DNA from: Diphasiastrum complanatum
Taxonomy: Eukaryota; Streptophyta; Lycopodiopsida; Lycopodiales; Lycopodiaceae
Assembly: GCA_029204225.1 (NCBI GenBank)
Contig: CM055110.1
Span: 38,302,747-38,366,746 of the forward strand
Length of the DNA stretch: 64,000 nucleotides
Direction of reading: 5' to 3'
The position numbers and the translations under genes were made by a program. Below the pieces are notes generated by a model, which saw only the letters and a list, made by a program, of their open reading frames with translations, was not told the origin of the DNA and ran no database searches. Below, in pieces: positions 23,425-35,716 of this stretch; positions within the stretch are counted from its first letter, which is position 1; each line of letters begins with the position of its first letter.

Positions 23425-24030
23425 TAAAAGCCGTGGATAGTCCCGATGAAATCAAAACTGGCACTTACATAGCAAACTTGTTGAGTGACGTCATAGATGA
23501 GATTGGGTCACCTAACATTGTCTAGGTGGTGATGGACAATGCTAAGAATTGTCGAGCTGCTAGTAGAATATTGGAGGCTCGTTATCCACACATAGCTCGG
23601 GGTGCAACACACATAGCTTGAATCTTCTGTTGTACGATTGGTACAAAAACAAGGATACCCAATGGTTCAAAACCATTATAGATGATTGTCGAAAAATTGT
23701 CTGAAATGTCAAAGAGTTCTTGACATTTTTCGACAGCAACGAGGACACTACAGCTCAAGCACTTAGGGAACTTATAGAGTACAAAGAGAAGGAAGGTATT
23801 TTTAGTTCTTCTTTTGGACAAGAATCTATCAAGGACCATGCGAGCTTGGAAATGGTGGATGTTGAATGAAAAATCTACTCATGCACTTAGGTCGATCGCT
23901 ATGAAGGTACTGTTAGCTGATGCCACGCCCCGAAATGTCGATGCACTGCCTCATCACTTAAAAGGGCTTCTAGCAGAGATGAAGTTGAGAGCCGAGTCTG
24001 AGAGCACAAGAATTACTAGTGCTAGGCTAA
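23425..24030 (+). pseudogene. hAT-superfamily (DUF659-type) transposase remnant
   Basis: Reading with frame changes, the segment gives KAVDSPDEIKTG, VVMDNAKNCRAASRILEARYPHI, LLYDWYKNKD and EFLTFFDSNEDTTAQALRELI. A WWMLNEKSTHALRSIAMKVL block follows and resembles the C-terminal dimerisation region. The T/V-DN..NC.AA...E..YPHI pattern is characteristic of plant DUF659 hAT proteins. Several in-frame stops and at least one frame change show it is dead. Terminal inverted repeats were not located. Confidence 0.75.
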
Positions 24031-24713
24031 ATTGTATATTTTGTGAGCCCCATGGTAATTCCCAAAAGATGAAAAACCATGTCGGAGCTAGTAATTTGGG
24101 CCCTCTCAAACTTGAGATGTATTTTTTTTATTAAGAGGCCACCTAATAATGAGTAAATTAAGTGGTGGCCTCCTAATTATGTGTAAATCAAGTGGTGGAA
24201 CCCAAAGTGTTATAGAAATGGGTTTACCCACTCATGAGTATTTAGGAGGGCCTCCTCCATGAGATTCAGAGCATAAGAATTGTAATGAGATGCTATTGAA
24301 CTATTAATTGAAAAAGCCTTCTATTTGCATTTCCCTCTATGCTCCATCTTCATGCAGTCAATTTGGGTACATGTGTATGAATGTGATTGTTGTTGTTGAT
24401 TCTTCCTTCTTCTAGGTTTGGTTTTGTGATTAATATCAGGTAGATGTGTAGGGCTTAGTGGTAGATCATAACCAATAAGATTTGATGCTGTTTTGTGCTT
24501 GACTCCTTGAGGAGTTTTTATTATAAATGTTGAGTGATATTTGTAATAAACACTTTGTAGGATTTACAGTTCTTAGTTAGATTCAGTTTTGTTGATCTAG
24601 TGATTTCAGTAGGAGTAGATTCATTCTTATTCATTGTTTCTTGTTTAGAATAGATTAATAATAATCTAAATTCTATAGGAAACCAAAGAAGATATGAAAG
24701 AGACTGTAGAACG
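24031..24713. other. Unassigned DNA between the hAT remnant and copia C
   Basis: No supported coding frame. A GGCC(A/T)CCTAAT(A/T)ATG(A/T)GTAAAT(T/C)AAGTGGTGG motif is tandemly doubled near 24135-24200. Confidence 0.4.
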
Positions 24714-25360
24714 TGTGAAAGATTCAACTAGTTTAGTCATATTTGCTACATTTCAATATTCGGCAAATTGAGGCCAACTTTGTTTTAGACTTACAGTGTG
24801 ACTTTTCAAAGTTATATTAGTCTAAATGTCATTTGAATTACCTATATGGAAATAGAGGGAAAGTTAGAAGTCAAGTTTGAGTAAATTCAAATTGGAATGT
24901 CGGGTACATTGAATCTAGATCCAAAAATAGTAGGGTTTACATTTTGATGGGCAAGCCAAGTGGCCAAATAGGGTTTGGACTTGTTATAAAAGGATGTAGC
25001 TCATGGAGAGACATATCTTCTCTCTTTTCTATCTCATTTCATGCTTATACATGGTCCTCTTGGGTTCTACTATCGATTGGTGCACTATACTTGTGATTGC
25101 ATGCAATTCTATGTGTAGAACAATCTATATTTGTTATTTTTGGATCCACACGTGTGAAATACAGTAGCTTGCTAGTTTTCTACAGACAACAATAGTACTT
25201 TATCTTTTGATTCATGTTTGATCAAGTTCTATTAGAGTTTGCATGTCATTTTGTGTGTAGATGCTGATTTTTCTACATTGGTGAGATTGGTAGAGTAGCT
25301 TCTTTTGTAACCCAAGATCTTTTTATGGATTGGATCATCATTGATCTTAAATTCTTCACA
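24714..25360 (+). repeat. 5' LTR of copia C
   Basis: 647 bp beginning TGTGAAAGATTC and ending AATTCTTCACA, followed at 25361 by TGGTATCAGAGC. TATAAAAGG near 24985 is the probable TATA box. CACACGTGTG is at 25147-25156. No matching 3' LTR was found in the window. Confidence 0.85.
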
Positions 25361-26187
25361 TGGTATCAGAGCTTGTGTTTCAATCTATGAAGGAGGAAAT
25401 CATATCTATCAATGATTTGGTGAAGATATCAAGGCTAGAGCATGCTAGATTGGATTCTACACCAAAATCGAGTTTTTTGCATTTGTAGATTGGATCCTTT
25501 GTAGATCAAAACCCTATATAGGTTCATAAACTTGATCAATTCCAATTTTTGAATTCACATACTGTATTTGGCCAATTTTTGAATCAGTAGATCAGCCTAA
25601 GTGGTGGCTAATAGATTGCATATCAAATTTTCAACATTTGTATGGAGATTTGGAATAATCAATTTTTTGTGATTTTGTCAAGACCCTAATTTTGATTGGA
25701 TCTCTAGATAGTGAGGTTGTTGTACTTCATTTAAGTGTGTTACCTTAAGAAGTGGCAAAAGTCATTAGATTGAGGATAGATCATAGGTTGATCAAGATTT
25801 TATGATTCTATGTGTTGATTTGCTTGGTATAAGTGCTAGAAGAGAATTTTTGAGATAGTTTCAAATCTTTGTGATTTATTGTTGTTGTTCAAAGAAGTTC
25901 TTTTTGCATCAAAATAGGTTGAAAAGAAGATCATGTCATTGCTATGTGGCAACCTCAAGTGGAGTCATGTTGGAAGCCAATGATAGGCTTACCTCAAGTA
26001 ACTATTCATTGTGGAAGGTGAGGATGGAATCACTTCTTGAGATGAATGATGTTTTGGATATTGTTGTAGGTTTGGAGGAGAGACCAGCAACACAACAAGA
26101 TCAAATGAGGTATGATAAGAGGGCCAAAGGGGCTCTATACATTATCAAGATGAATGTTACCAATGAGCTTCTCAAAGAAGTTGGTAT
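25361..26187 (+). pseudogene. Copia C leader and truncated gag
   Basis: The primer site at 25361-25372 is followed by about 0.57 kb of leader. The gag N-terminus (SSNYSLWKVRMESLL, then MNVTNELLKEVG) is close to copia B gag. The position of the B start codon is GTG here (25949 region, YVATSSGVML), so the normal start is lost. Similarity stops abruptly after LLKEVG at about 26187, where unrelated inverted LTR-like sequence begins. Confidence 0.75.
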
Positions 26188-26680
26188 GATAAATTTTACA
26201 GTTTTTAGGACAATAATGATTGTACTTTACAATCATAGAGAGTTATTGGTTGCTTAATCAATGAATCTATCAAGTTCTACACATTAGATCTTGATCTAGA
26301 TTCACTACACTTGGATTTAAGCAGGAGCAATGGATCAACACATCATTTTTTAGTGAGAGCGGCCTCACACGTGTGGAGTACTGTCCACTGTATGGCCTGC
26401 ACCTGAAACAACAAGTACAATGATACTAGATAGCAATCATACATAAAAATCACAAGACAAATGACTAGAAATCTCACAAAAGTGTAGAATGCAAAAGTCT
26501 CATCAATCTTCTTAGCAAAATGATGATCCTTTTATGGATCAAGTACATCCATGAGTCTGGTTCAGTCTAGCAAGCCTTCACATGTGTGAAGAGTGCCACA
26601 TCACTCAGATCTATCCATTTGATCCATCCTTGAACCTTATCCAATAGTTGACCTTCTAGAATATGACTAAAATCCAAAAA
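26188..26680 (-). repeat. Inverted copia-LTR-like fragment
   Basis: On the minus strand this piece has TTTCAGGTGCAGGCC and then CACACGTGTG (26366-26375), the same order as in the copia A LTR. Both natural ends are missing, so it is a fragment fused between copia C and gypsy D. Confidence 0.5.
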
Positions 26681-26681
26681 G

Positions 26682-28745
26682 CTAGTCTCCTAGAATATAG
26701 GAATATTCCCTACAAAAAAACACGGTGAAAGATTTTAGCGCACTATGGAATGGCATAGTGAGTTGAGCTTGCAGGAGGTCAGAAAATACTTCAAGTCCCT
26801 GTAGGGATTGCTCTTTGTCAGGGATCTGGGCGGATAACAGACTGTCCGTATTTTCTTCCTCTCGCAAAAACTCATCTCTAAATTCATTGTACTTCCTTTG
26901 CTCCACATTTGGGTCTGGGTAGTCTTTGGGTAATGTGGAAGCTGTCAAGTGGCTTCCCTATGGATTAGCTGATTTTTCATTGTTTTGTTGTTGTTCTTGT
27001 TGTTGGCATTGTACTCTAGTGAGGACACTAACAGGTTCGAATGATATATGACGTGTTGGAAATATCCTATTAGGTTGTTTAGGGCAGTCTTTGAAACTGT
27101 GTTTGCGAATGCAGTCTAGACACTCCGCATGGTATTGGTTCTTAACTTTATAATCAACCATGAATGGCCAGTTTCACCACAAATAAAACAGCGATTGCTC
27201 ATTAGTCCTGTGGCAATAGCATAACCATCTTGGATGGCGAGCTGTGCTGGATTTTCCGGTGGTGTGAAATACTCATCCTGTTTGCACGAACATGAGTTGT
27301 CGGTTGGATATTGTTGAGAACTAATAGATGGAAGTGTTATATCGTGATGATATGAGTGATCGTAGGAGTTTTCTACAAGATGTGTTTGTGCAGATTCTCG
27401 AAGGTGTCTATGTTTTTGTGCTCCTAGATCAGGTTGTCCCCTTGGAGGTGGTCCTAAGAGCACCAACTGTGGTTGAGGTTCATGTCTAGATTGTTTGGCC
27501 AACTCTTGTATATGGACTTGGTTGTTTCGTGATGGATAGTGCTGATTTTGATTTTGTGAAACAAACTGGTGTCTAGGAGGTTGATAATGTCCCCCTGACT
27601 GGTTGTGAGGCTAGTTCCTTGGATTATAATAGCAATAGAGGGATGTATGAACCATAAAATCGCAGATGTCACATTTGATCAATGAAGTATCTGGGATTGG
27701 TTGGTATGAAGGGCACTCATTGCCAGTGTGTGCACCTCGACAGTGAGGGCACCACGTGTTCTCTCGTCCATGGTGGATTTGGCCAATGGGTAACTGAGCT
27801 AGCATCGAACTCTAGATAGACTTAAGAGTGTTTTGAAACTCTTTCATGAGTTTCTCCATCTGTTGCTGGTGTTGCTAGTTAAGCAACTCCATTTGTGTTT
27901 TCCATAACTGTTCTTGTGTTTCCTCGTTTGGTCGAGCTTCTTGAACAGCACGATGTGCTCTCCGTTCACGTGGTTCATCGACATCTGATCCCTCGTCTTC
28001 TTCCCGAATGGCATCAGACATGGCTTGTTTCAATGATGTGTATTTATCATTGCTGCGAAGTTCACGTCGTATCCATCGTGGGAGTCCAACGAGGAACCAA
28101 ATTATGAACATAGATTCAGTGGGTTGTTCTTGTACCTGACTTTTTAATCTTTTAAATCTTTTGATGTAGTCACGTACTTTCTCATCTTTTGTCATTTTGA
28201 TGTTACTCAACTTGACAAAAGGACTTTCGATCAAGCGAAATGGTTGAAACATTTGATAAATGCTTCCTTCAAGAGTGACCAGTCTCGTTTATCTTCAAGA
28301 TCAAGGTTAAAAAACCATTCTTGTGTTCGATCGATCATGGTCATCGAGAAGACCTGTACCATGGCATCTGGTGATGTCTCGCCATAGACATCGCATGCGT
28401 TCTCAAAGACTTGAATAAATCTTTGGAGATCACTGTTACCGTCGTACTTAGGTAAATGTAACTTGGGAGTTCATTTTTCAGTCCGCGGAACGTTATTTGC
28501 AAAAGCTCCGTTTAAGTGAGCTCGTGCGTGTGAAGATTCTGCAGCATGAAAATGTGGTTGATCGTATGGGGCTTCAAAATGCATTGGTTCCCATATGTCA
28601 AATGGGTTGGTGGATGGCTCTTGGACTTGGGATTTCATCCTAGAATATCTATTGAATCGAGCATGTTCGATAGATGGAGAGACAATCTCTGGTGGATAGT
28701 CCTCTATGGAATTTGGATCTTAAGGGCGATCCATAACAACTCTAG
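26682..28745 (-). pseudogene. Gypsy D copy i: gag region
   Basis: Reading leftwards from about 28745: a gag core with LHLPKYDGNSDLQRFIQVFENA and TQEWFFNLDLEDKRDW, then LVGLPRWIRRELRS. A CPHCRGAHTGNEC zinc motif (about 27750) and a CFICGETGHS knuckle (about 27200) follow. The linker to protease (PKDYPDPNVEQRKYNEF) ends in KEQSLQGLEVFSDLLQAQLTMPFHSA. Frame changes and stops occur, including one at the CCHC knuckle. The same order is found at 55886-56560 on the plus strand. Protease and pol are missing. Confidence 0.85.
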
Positions 28746-30196
28746 AGTATCTTAGGATTGAGCAAATAGAAGAAACATAATTTCTAGAAACTACTTGCTT
28801 ACCATTTTCATCATATTGAGCCTTGAAGGTACTTGTCTTTCCCTTGATGTTCTCCTTGGCTTTTGACTTGATGAACCATCATCATGACCATCTAAAGTAG
28901 GATCCTTTACATCAACATCAAGAATGTTAGATCCATTCACACCTTTATCAATCATGCTTGAAGACACTTTTGGAATGTTCTCCTCATCAAAAATGACATC
29001 ACTTTGTTAGTAGTAGGAATGTAAACCTTGTAGGCTTTACTCACCTCACTATATCCAACAAAAATACCTCTTCTTGAAGATGGATCTTCCTTGGTCCTAT
29101 CATCAAGAGTAATGTTGACATAGCATGTGCATCCAAAAGTTCTTAGAAAGTTGACACTCAGCCTCCTCTTGAATAGCATCTCAAAAGGTGTCCTTCCATC
29201 CAAAATAGCACTCGGCCACCTATTGCACAAGAAATTGGCACACAACAAAGCTTGATCCCAAAATGGTTTTTCAAGATTAGCACTTAACCTCATGGCTTTA
29301 GCACTTTCACATAAAGTTCTATTCTTCCTTTTAGCCACTCCATTTTGTTGTGGGGTCCTTGATGTTGTATACTCCCTCTTGATCCCATGCTCATCACAAA
29401 AGGCCTTGAACTTGGTAGATATGTACTCACCTCCATTGTCACTTCTTAAGCACTTGATCTTTGTGAAAAATTGGTTCTCCCTTGCATTCTTGAACTTGAT
29501 AAAGACATCATACACTTCATCTTTGTTCTTTAGTAGATAGATTTAACAAAATCTATTATAATCATCAATGAAAGGTACATACATCTTAGCTCCACTATTG
29601 CTATTTGTAGTAAATCCATGAATATCTGAATGTACAAATTGAAAAGGCTTTGTAGATCTAGATGTAGATCTAGTATAAGTAGTCTATGTGACTTAGACAA
29701 AGCACAAGAGTCACAAACATGATTGATGCCACTTAAGGAACTTGAAAGACCTATCACAACCTTCTTTCTAGCCATTACCTCCAATGACTTGAAGTTGAGG
29801 TGTCCCATCCTTTTATGCCAAACCTCTTGAATAGGTATTTGCTCTCTTGCAACACATCCAACTTGGTTAGCAATAACACAAGAATCTAGTTTGAACAACT
29901 TTCCTTGCCTTTTACCTTTTCCAATCAAGACATCCTTCCTTTTGATCAAACAAGCATCTCCATCAAACTCAACCTTGAGGCCTTACTTAGCATTTGACTT
30001 GAGCTAAGAAAATTCTTGGTAATAGATGGAATAAACAAGACATCCTCCAAATGAACATTCCTATTTGTAGTGAGAGAAATAGGAATTGTGCCAATCCCTT
30101 TGATTGCACACTCACCATCATTGGCCGTGTAGATCACCCTCTTGTCATCTCCATATGCCAACAAAGAAGTGAAATACTCTTTGTGAAAAGCCGTGT
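28746..30196 (-). pseudogene. Copia E: protease end, pre-integrase and integrase
   Basis: This minus-strand copia is closely related to copia B. It begins inside the region after protease (KEYFTSLLAYGDDKRVIYTANDGEC). It continues with the HHCC region (VWHKRMGHLNFKSLEVMARKK..CDSC) and the integrase core (LRSDNGGEYIS). The catalytic Glu position reads NGVAKRKNRTL instead of the usual NGxAERKNRTL, so Lys replaces Glu. A frameshift near 29530 separates the HHCC part from the core. The copy ends in the integrase-RT linker at the junction with gypsy D. Its gag half is at 33425-34130, on the other side of element F. Confidence 0.88.
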
Positions 30197-30317
30197 TGTA
30201 GTACCATATTACATGCCTATTTTTTCTGAAGTACTAATTGATGATGCAAAATTCCAATTAACCTACTCAAGTGATGAAGATAATCACCGAATATGAAAAA
30301 ATATCTCATGGACCTGA
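30197..30317 (+). repeat. Remnant 5' LTR of element F
   Basis: Matches the first roughly 120 bp of the 3' LTR at 32098 (TACCATATTACATGCC, then GATGATGCAAAATTCC). After about 30317 the two copies part, so most of the 5' LTR and the primer site are deleted. Confidence 0.75.
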
Positions 30318-30391
30318 CAATATAGATGTTTGTTAGTTAAAGATGAATGCCAACTGTAGGAAGCAGTTAAAGCAATTCTAGAGCAGAGCAT

Positions 30392-31634
30392 TTGGAAAGA
30401 TATAGAAGCCTTCGTGAGAGCTTTTTTAAGGGTCTTCTCAGTGCGGAACATCACCTTTTGCCACTTATCAGAAAGCTGAAGTTTATTTCAACAACTTACT
30501 CGATAAACCCAAAATTGAAATTGAACTTGAACGAACTTCGTGAGACTGTTCAAAATCCTAATCCGGATCCAGATCCAGATCCTAGTTCTGAATCAAAGCC
30601 TAAATCAAATTCTGATCCAAATTCAGATCTTGATCCTGACCCCGAGCCTGATCCCAATCCTGAACCAAAAATAGACCCTCCTCAGAACCGATTCAATTCC
30701 AGTTCAAAAATCAAGTATGATTCATTTAAGGAAACTTTTTCAGGTGACGTCAATAGTTATATTTCCCAGTTTGAATCCATTGATGTTTCCAATAGTGAGG
30801 GAACGAATGCAAACAAATTACGTATATTTTTTGGTCTGCTGTGGAAACTAGCCCAAATTTGGTACAGCCAAATGGATCGCGTGGCCGTTAACACTTGGGA
30901 CCTGTTGAGAGAAGCCTTTCTTAATCAGTTTCGCGAGATTGGCTACTCTACTCTAGTGCTTGCACATCTCAATTCTAATCAAAAGAAAAAAAAAAAAAGT
31001 CTCTGAGAGGATACACTCGAAAGGTAAAAAACATAATTGGTAAATTGGTGGGTGTTTATCATACTGCAATGCAGATTGAATGGTACCTTACAAGGCTGCC
31101 AAGTAAGATTGGCCGGTATTGTCGACAAGGATTGATGAATACTTTGGATGAAGTCATTGCAACAGCAGAGAATTATGAAATGTCAAAGTCAGCTCGGAAG
31201 CGTCATTCTAGCAAGAAGACAATTGGAAGGAACTCGGAGGAATTCCAGATGCTTGCGGAAAGATGCGGACTTGGCTAAACCCGGTAGCAGTAACCAATAA
31301 TGGTTACCTGCTCTCAGCCATAAAAGAGGAGCAGATCAATTTTGTAGCCATTGCTTTCAAAGCCTTTCATAGGTCGATGAATCATGGTAAGTATGTGGTG
31401 TATGCAGCACACATTTCACATTTGTGCTCGCATTTTGGTATTTGTGCTCTACTTGAAAGGAGGAAGACCACACTTGCAGCACCACAACAAGTAGATCTTA
31501 GATCCATTGAGATCGTTGATGTTGACGTAGGCCCGAGTCAAGCTACACAAGACTCAGAGCCTAAGGATGTTGTTGTGTCGAATTTCGTGGTCGACACTTC
31601 AATGGCAAATGCGAAAACAGAAGAAGACAACTAG
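30392..31634 (+). pseudogene. Element F gag-like protein, frames joined at an A-run
   Basis: The first frame (30392-31006) has an N-terminal basic/aliphatic part. A run of Asp-Pro/Asn-Pro repeats (about residues 54-95) and a retrotransposon-gag-like core (GDVNSYISQFESI.., WDLLREAFLNQFREIGY) follow. It is broken at 13 consecutive A (30986-30998). The gag sequence continues in another frame (IIGKLVGVYHTAMQIEWYLTRL) to about 31278, then as a third frame to 31634. The latter has a Cys/His-containing segment (YAAHISHLCSHFGIC) that is not a clean CCHC knuckle. No pol domains follow. Confidence 0.6.
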
Positions 31635-31949
31635 GACGCTGCAGAGTTTCGAATTGAGTAGGTCCAGAAGGTTGTGGATAATGTCATTGATGTTGTTGTT
31701 GATACAACTACAACATAAATGCTGAACTGTTGAAGAAAGTTACACTCCGGAAGGACATGGCCAAAGACTTTGTCGTTGCAGCTTCTATGTATAATACAAC
31801 ATTTTTAAGGACATGTTTTTCTGATCTGGGCAACTATGTCGTTGGTCAATGTCATGAAGCCAAAAGATGAAAGATTGAGAGACAGATACACTTAGATGAG
31901 AAATTATCTCTGAGGTTGCAAAATGCTCCAGAGTAAAATGTATACATCA

Positions 31950-31952
<3 letters not shown>

Positions 31953-32014
<62 letters not shown>
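31953..32014. repeat. (AT)31 microsatellite in element F
   Basis: A perfect AT run of 62 bases between the gag frame and the polypurine tract. Confidence 0.97.
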
Positions 32015-32016
<2 letters not shown>

Positions 32017-32077
32017 AAGAAATATCTCTTCTTTGATGTGTTGCTGATTTTGATTTTTCACGAGGATGCTTCACATT

Positions 32078-32097
32078 TGAGGGGGGGGGGGGGGGAT
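32078..32097 (+). promoter_or_regulatory. Polypurine tract of element F, 15 G
   Basis: TTTGA followed by 15 G and GATA-type sequence directly precedes the TGTAATACC start of the LTR. The related element at 45142-45159 has TTTGAGGAAGGGGATA at the same place, so the G-run is an expansion of a normal tract. Confidence 0.75.
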
Positions 32098-33415
32098 ATG
32101 TAATACCATATTACATGCCTATTTTTCCTGAAGTACTGATTGATGATGCAAAATTCCAATTAACCTACTCAAGTGATGAATATAATCACCGAATATGAAG
32201 AAATATCCAATGGACCTTATAATGACAACTTATACAAAGATATATTGAAGACAAAGAGGCCTAATTAGATATGACTAAAGGAAGGACTGTATTCCGAAGG
32301 GTAAATATGAAACGACACGAACCTTAATAAGAAGGCTGGCCCTAAGAAAGGAACATTCCAAAAGCCCTACATGTCGCACCTCAGATTAAATATTGTAACC
32401 TTCCACGTGCTTGCTTCTCATTGGAGCAAAGCTACATGACAAGGATGCCACTTAGAAAATGTACACATGTAATTTTTCTATTGAATGGAATTAGTTAATT
32501 AAATTATAGAAGAAGCGACATACCGGTGTTCTCTTGTGCTCGTTCTCTATATGTACTCTATTTATGCTTCAATACAATTACCAAGTTTATCAAGAGATCA
32601 CATAGAGTGTTTGAGTCTTCGAGTTCTCTCTTCTCTCTGCTTTCATAAGCCTTCTGTTTCCTGATAACTTCTGTTTTTGACAGTTGGTAAGCCTCACCTT
32701 GTCGGATGTGCTTGTGATTGAAACTCTGGTCAGACACTTGTTAGCCTTTATTGTCATATGAGAGCAACCGTAAATTAATTGCTAAGATTGTCTTAAAACT
32801 CATTGGCTATTTGATTGCTTGTGCAATTGAATAATCAATTGCTTGGAACCTAATTGTGATGTTAACTTTTGGAATCACAGTTACATTTCTCTGACGTATA
32901 TTCAGACTTACACATCCTAAAGCTTGCTCTGTGTTGTTGTAAATCAATGCTTTGAACTTTGCATATGGATACTCATGTAGTTCAACAGAGTAGTCAATCG
33001 TTCTTATGAATGAGCGCTCTCTATTATTGAGAACAGATTGTCAGACTTCATTTGGAATGCATTGAGACATTTAGATCTTTCTCTACCTTGGTTTATTTGA
33101 TGCAATAGACCTCGGTTGTCTGTGACAAAATTTATTAGGAGCACAGACCGATATATCGGGCTGGCCGACAAGTCGGATACACTAATAAGAAATACATCAG
33201 GTTCGATATGAGATTGTAGGCATCAATATCTTTTACTTTTGATTGTTTGGAACCACAACTAACCGGTGATACTGGTCATTGATACTCTTGAATGTCTGTT
33301 GACAACCAGCTCTTAATCCAAGAACAATAAAATGAGTTAAAAACATCTAAAATCACAACATAAAGCAATCTCTTTGGGGAACGACAATCTTTTATGCTAC
33401 ATATCAGTACATTTA
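32098..33415 (+). repeat. 3' LTR of element F
   Basis: Begins TGTAATACCATATTAC after the polypurine tract and runs about 1.3 kb. The distal part (TTGGGGAACGA, GTTGTCAACAGACATTCAA on the complement) matches the inverse LTR at 43930-45141. The exact terminal CA is not certain; similarity to copia E resumes near 33425. Confidence 0.65.
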
Positions 33416-33424
33416 AAATAAGTA

Positions 33425-34130
33425 TAACATGACATATATGAACTTGCTCCACTATCAATCCACCAAGGATCTAGACCTCCATCATTAGCAAGCATACATG
33501 AAGACATCACAAAAGCATCATCATTTGCATCTTGAACATCCAAACCATCCTCATCAAACATAGGATTACCTTGCTTGTCTCCTTGATCTCTCTTCTTCTT
33601 GTAGCACTCACTTGCAAAGTGTCTTTTGATGTCACAATAGAAGCGCTTGAGCTTTGATCTATCCTTCTTTTTTCCATTTGAAGAAGCATCCACTTGATCT
33701 TGCCCTTTAGACCACTTAATTTCATTTTTGCCCTTGAATTTGCCCTTTGTGAACATAGCCTCTTCTTGAAGTGTCGATGTAGATCCACCTTTTTCTTGAA
33801 GAATATATTCTTATTGATCAAGATCTCTTGAAGATCCATTAAACTTGACAAAGTCTTAAATGAATAGCAATACTTTAAACAATGTTAGCATGAGCATCCA
33901 ACAATCCATTAAGAATAACTTGAACAAGTTCTCCTTCCTTAATGCTTTCATCAATGCAAGCCAACTCATCATTCAATACTTTCATCCTCAAAATAAAAGT
34001 ACTTGGACTTTCTTCATTATTTTGCAAACAAGAAAAGATTTGCCTTCTTAGAGTCAACACTCTAGAAGTAGACTTGGATCCATAAAGCTTCTTCAATGAA
34101 TCCCAAGCATCCTCAAATGAAGTACACTTT
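33425..34130 (-). pseudogene. Copia E: gag and protease start
   Basis: Minus strand. The gag part (KKLYGSKSTSRVLTLRRQIFS, then ELACIDESIKEGELVQVILNGLL) is near 34096-33875, followed by a frame break. Then come basic linker, knuckle and protease (WWIDSGASSYM). The knuckle reads RFYCDIKRHFASEC, so the first Cys is Arg and zinc binding is doubtful. The left end joins the 28746-30196 half across element F. The upstream gag is cut at 34130 by an LTR-like sequence starting TGTTGAAAATTGTC. Confidence 0.85.
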
Positions 34131-34690
34131 GTTGAAAATTGTCACTTCTCACTTGACATTGGTTCATGTAAATATTGATCAAACATTAGAATATGTTGAT
34201 GATCTGATTTCACACGCGTGGAGCCTGTTCCCACGTGTGAAAGGATGTACTTTTCATGTTTGTATATATCCAAATTGATTTTGTATCATTCTAGTTAGTG
34301 TGAACATGAAATGACTAGTTTTTAGTCAAGTTGACTAGTCACCTACAAATTAGCTTTTCCTTGCATGTGCATGAGTAAATTCTCCCACATGGCAAGTGGA
34401 TGTTCACACGTGTGTATAGAGTACTAGAAGATAAGAGTTGACCATTTTCAAGTGTCTTACAGTGTCCTATGACATCTCCACTTATGAGTAGACATCATAT
34501 AAGCAGAAAATGGGATTCCATTTCAATCACAACTTTGATAGAATAAGCACTTCCATATATATCAAGGTTTCAACTATAATGTAAAGCCACAAAGAATGCT
34601 ACCTTGGGAAGATGATGGTTTGAAGATCCTATCAGATTGCTAGGTTTTTTCTTTTCATTTTTTCAGCTGTTATGATTTCAATTTCAACTT
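34131..34690 (+). repeat. Copia-LTR-like fragment
   Basis: Starts TGTTGAAAATTGTCAC, similar to the copia B LTR start, and contains CACACGTGTG at 34405-34414 with a TATA-like CATATAAGCAG near 34497. No terminal CA plus primer site was found, so the right end is broken. Confidence 0.5.
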
Positions 34691-35700
34691 CTAACTACTT
34701 CAGGTGGCGACCTATTGTAGGTTCTTCTAGCTCATCGGGAGAAGGTGGTCGGATTATACAAAACACATTGGTGTTGCCAATGAATGACAACAACAATTGT
34801 TTGCTTGTTAGTTGGGCTACTTGGGCCATATCACCCAATTAATCAAGTTTATATTCGTGAAAATAGCTTTGCGCTTCGCATGACTAAGGATAGCTAGCAG
34901 TTCGATCACCTATTGGGTCGAAAAACTTGGTTCTTGGATAGATCTAGTGCTAACTAAGAAGAAAATGACAGTTAGCAAGGAAAATTCTGAAAATAAAGTC
35001 AAATTAAATAAAACTAAAAGAGGGTCCATGATACATAAGGCAGAGTCAAAATACAAAATAGTAGAAACAAAATAGGCTCATGTGGATTCTATGATTAGTC
35101 AGATTTAACACCAAAAGTTGAAACACCAAACCTAAAACCATAAGAGTTTACAATAGTTCAGACTTTCTTCATGATTTTCTTGAACAAGTAACTCTTAATA
35201 GAGGAACAAAATCATGAATTGGATTAACTGGTTCATAAAGGCATCTTTGCAGGTAAAGAAGGTGAGAAAACTACAAAATTGGGAAGTAATGACTCTATAA
35301 ATAGCAGAATGAAAATATTTGAAGAAAGATGAGGCATGCGAATCATGTAACATTGTATTGTGACTAAACCATCTATCAAAAATATCAACCAATAAACCTT
35401 ACCCAGCCTGACTTGTAGAAAGGTCCAAAATGATTGAACTTAATCACCACTAGCTGTACAAAAGTTCACATGAGTTTCTAGGATAGATTTCCTCCACCAA
35501 AAATGCTAGGGTCTCTTTATAGCTTTAGCTACCAAAAGTGATCGAAAACAAAGATATAATGTATCTTCTAAGATGAGCTAGTTTTAGCAATAAGATGGGA
35601 TGAGTACACAAAAAACTAATCCTCACATCAAATGAAACTCATTAGAGCATGTACTTCTTTTTTACTTTTTTGAAACAGCCAAAAGTGGTGGGTGATAAAT
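34691..35700. other. Unassigned DNA
   Basis: About 1 kb with no convincing coding frame, LTR end or RNA gene. It could contain introns or flanks of the kinase-derived fragment that follows, but I see no other kinase exon. Confidence 0.4.
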
Positions 35701-35716
35701 GACCTGACTCATTGTA

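Larger units (their letters stand above)
30197..33415 (+). mobile_element. Element F: non-autonomous LTR retrotransposon with gag-like frame
   Basis: Inserted in copia E. It has a shortened 5' LTR copy, a gag-type coding region and no recognisable protease, RT or integrase. A 15-G polypurine tract and a long 3' LTR follow. This matches the description of TR-GAG-type elements, which rely on enzymes from other elements. The right end is uncertain by about 20 bp. Confidence 0.65.

Noticed and set aside
31852-32061. Minus-strand frame of Ile-Tyr repeats
   Set aside because: Product of the AT microsatellite.
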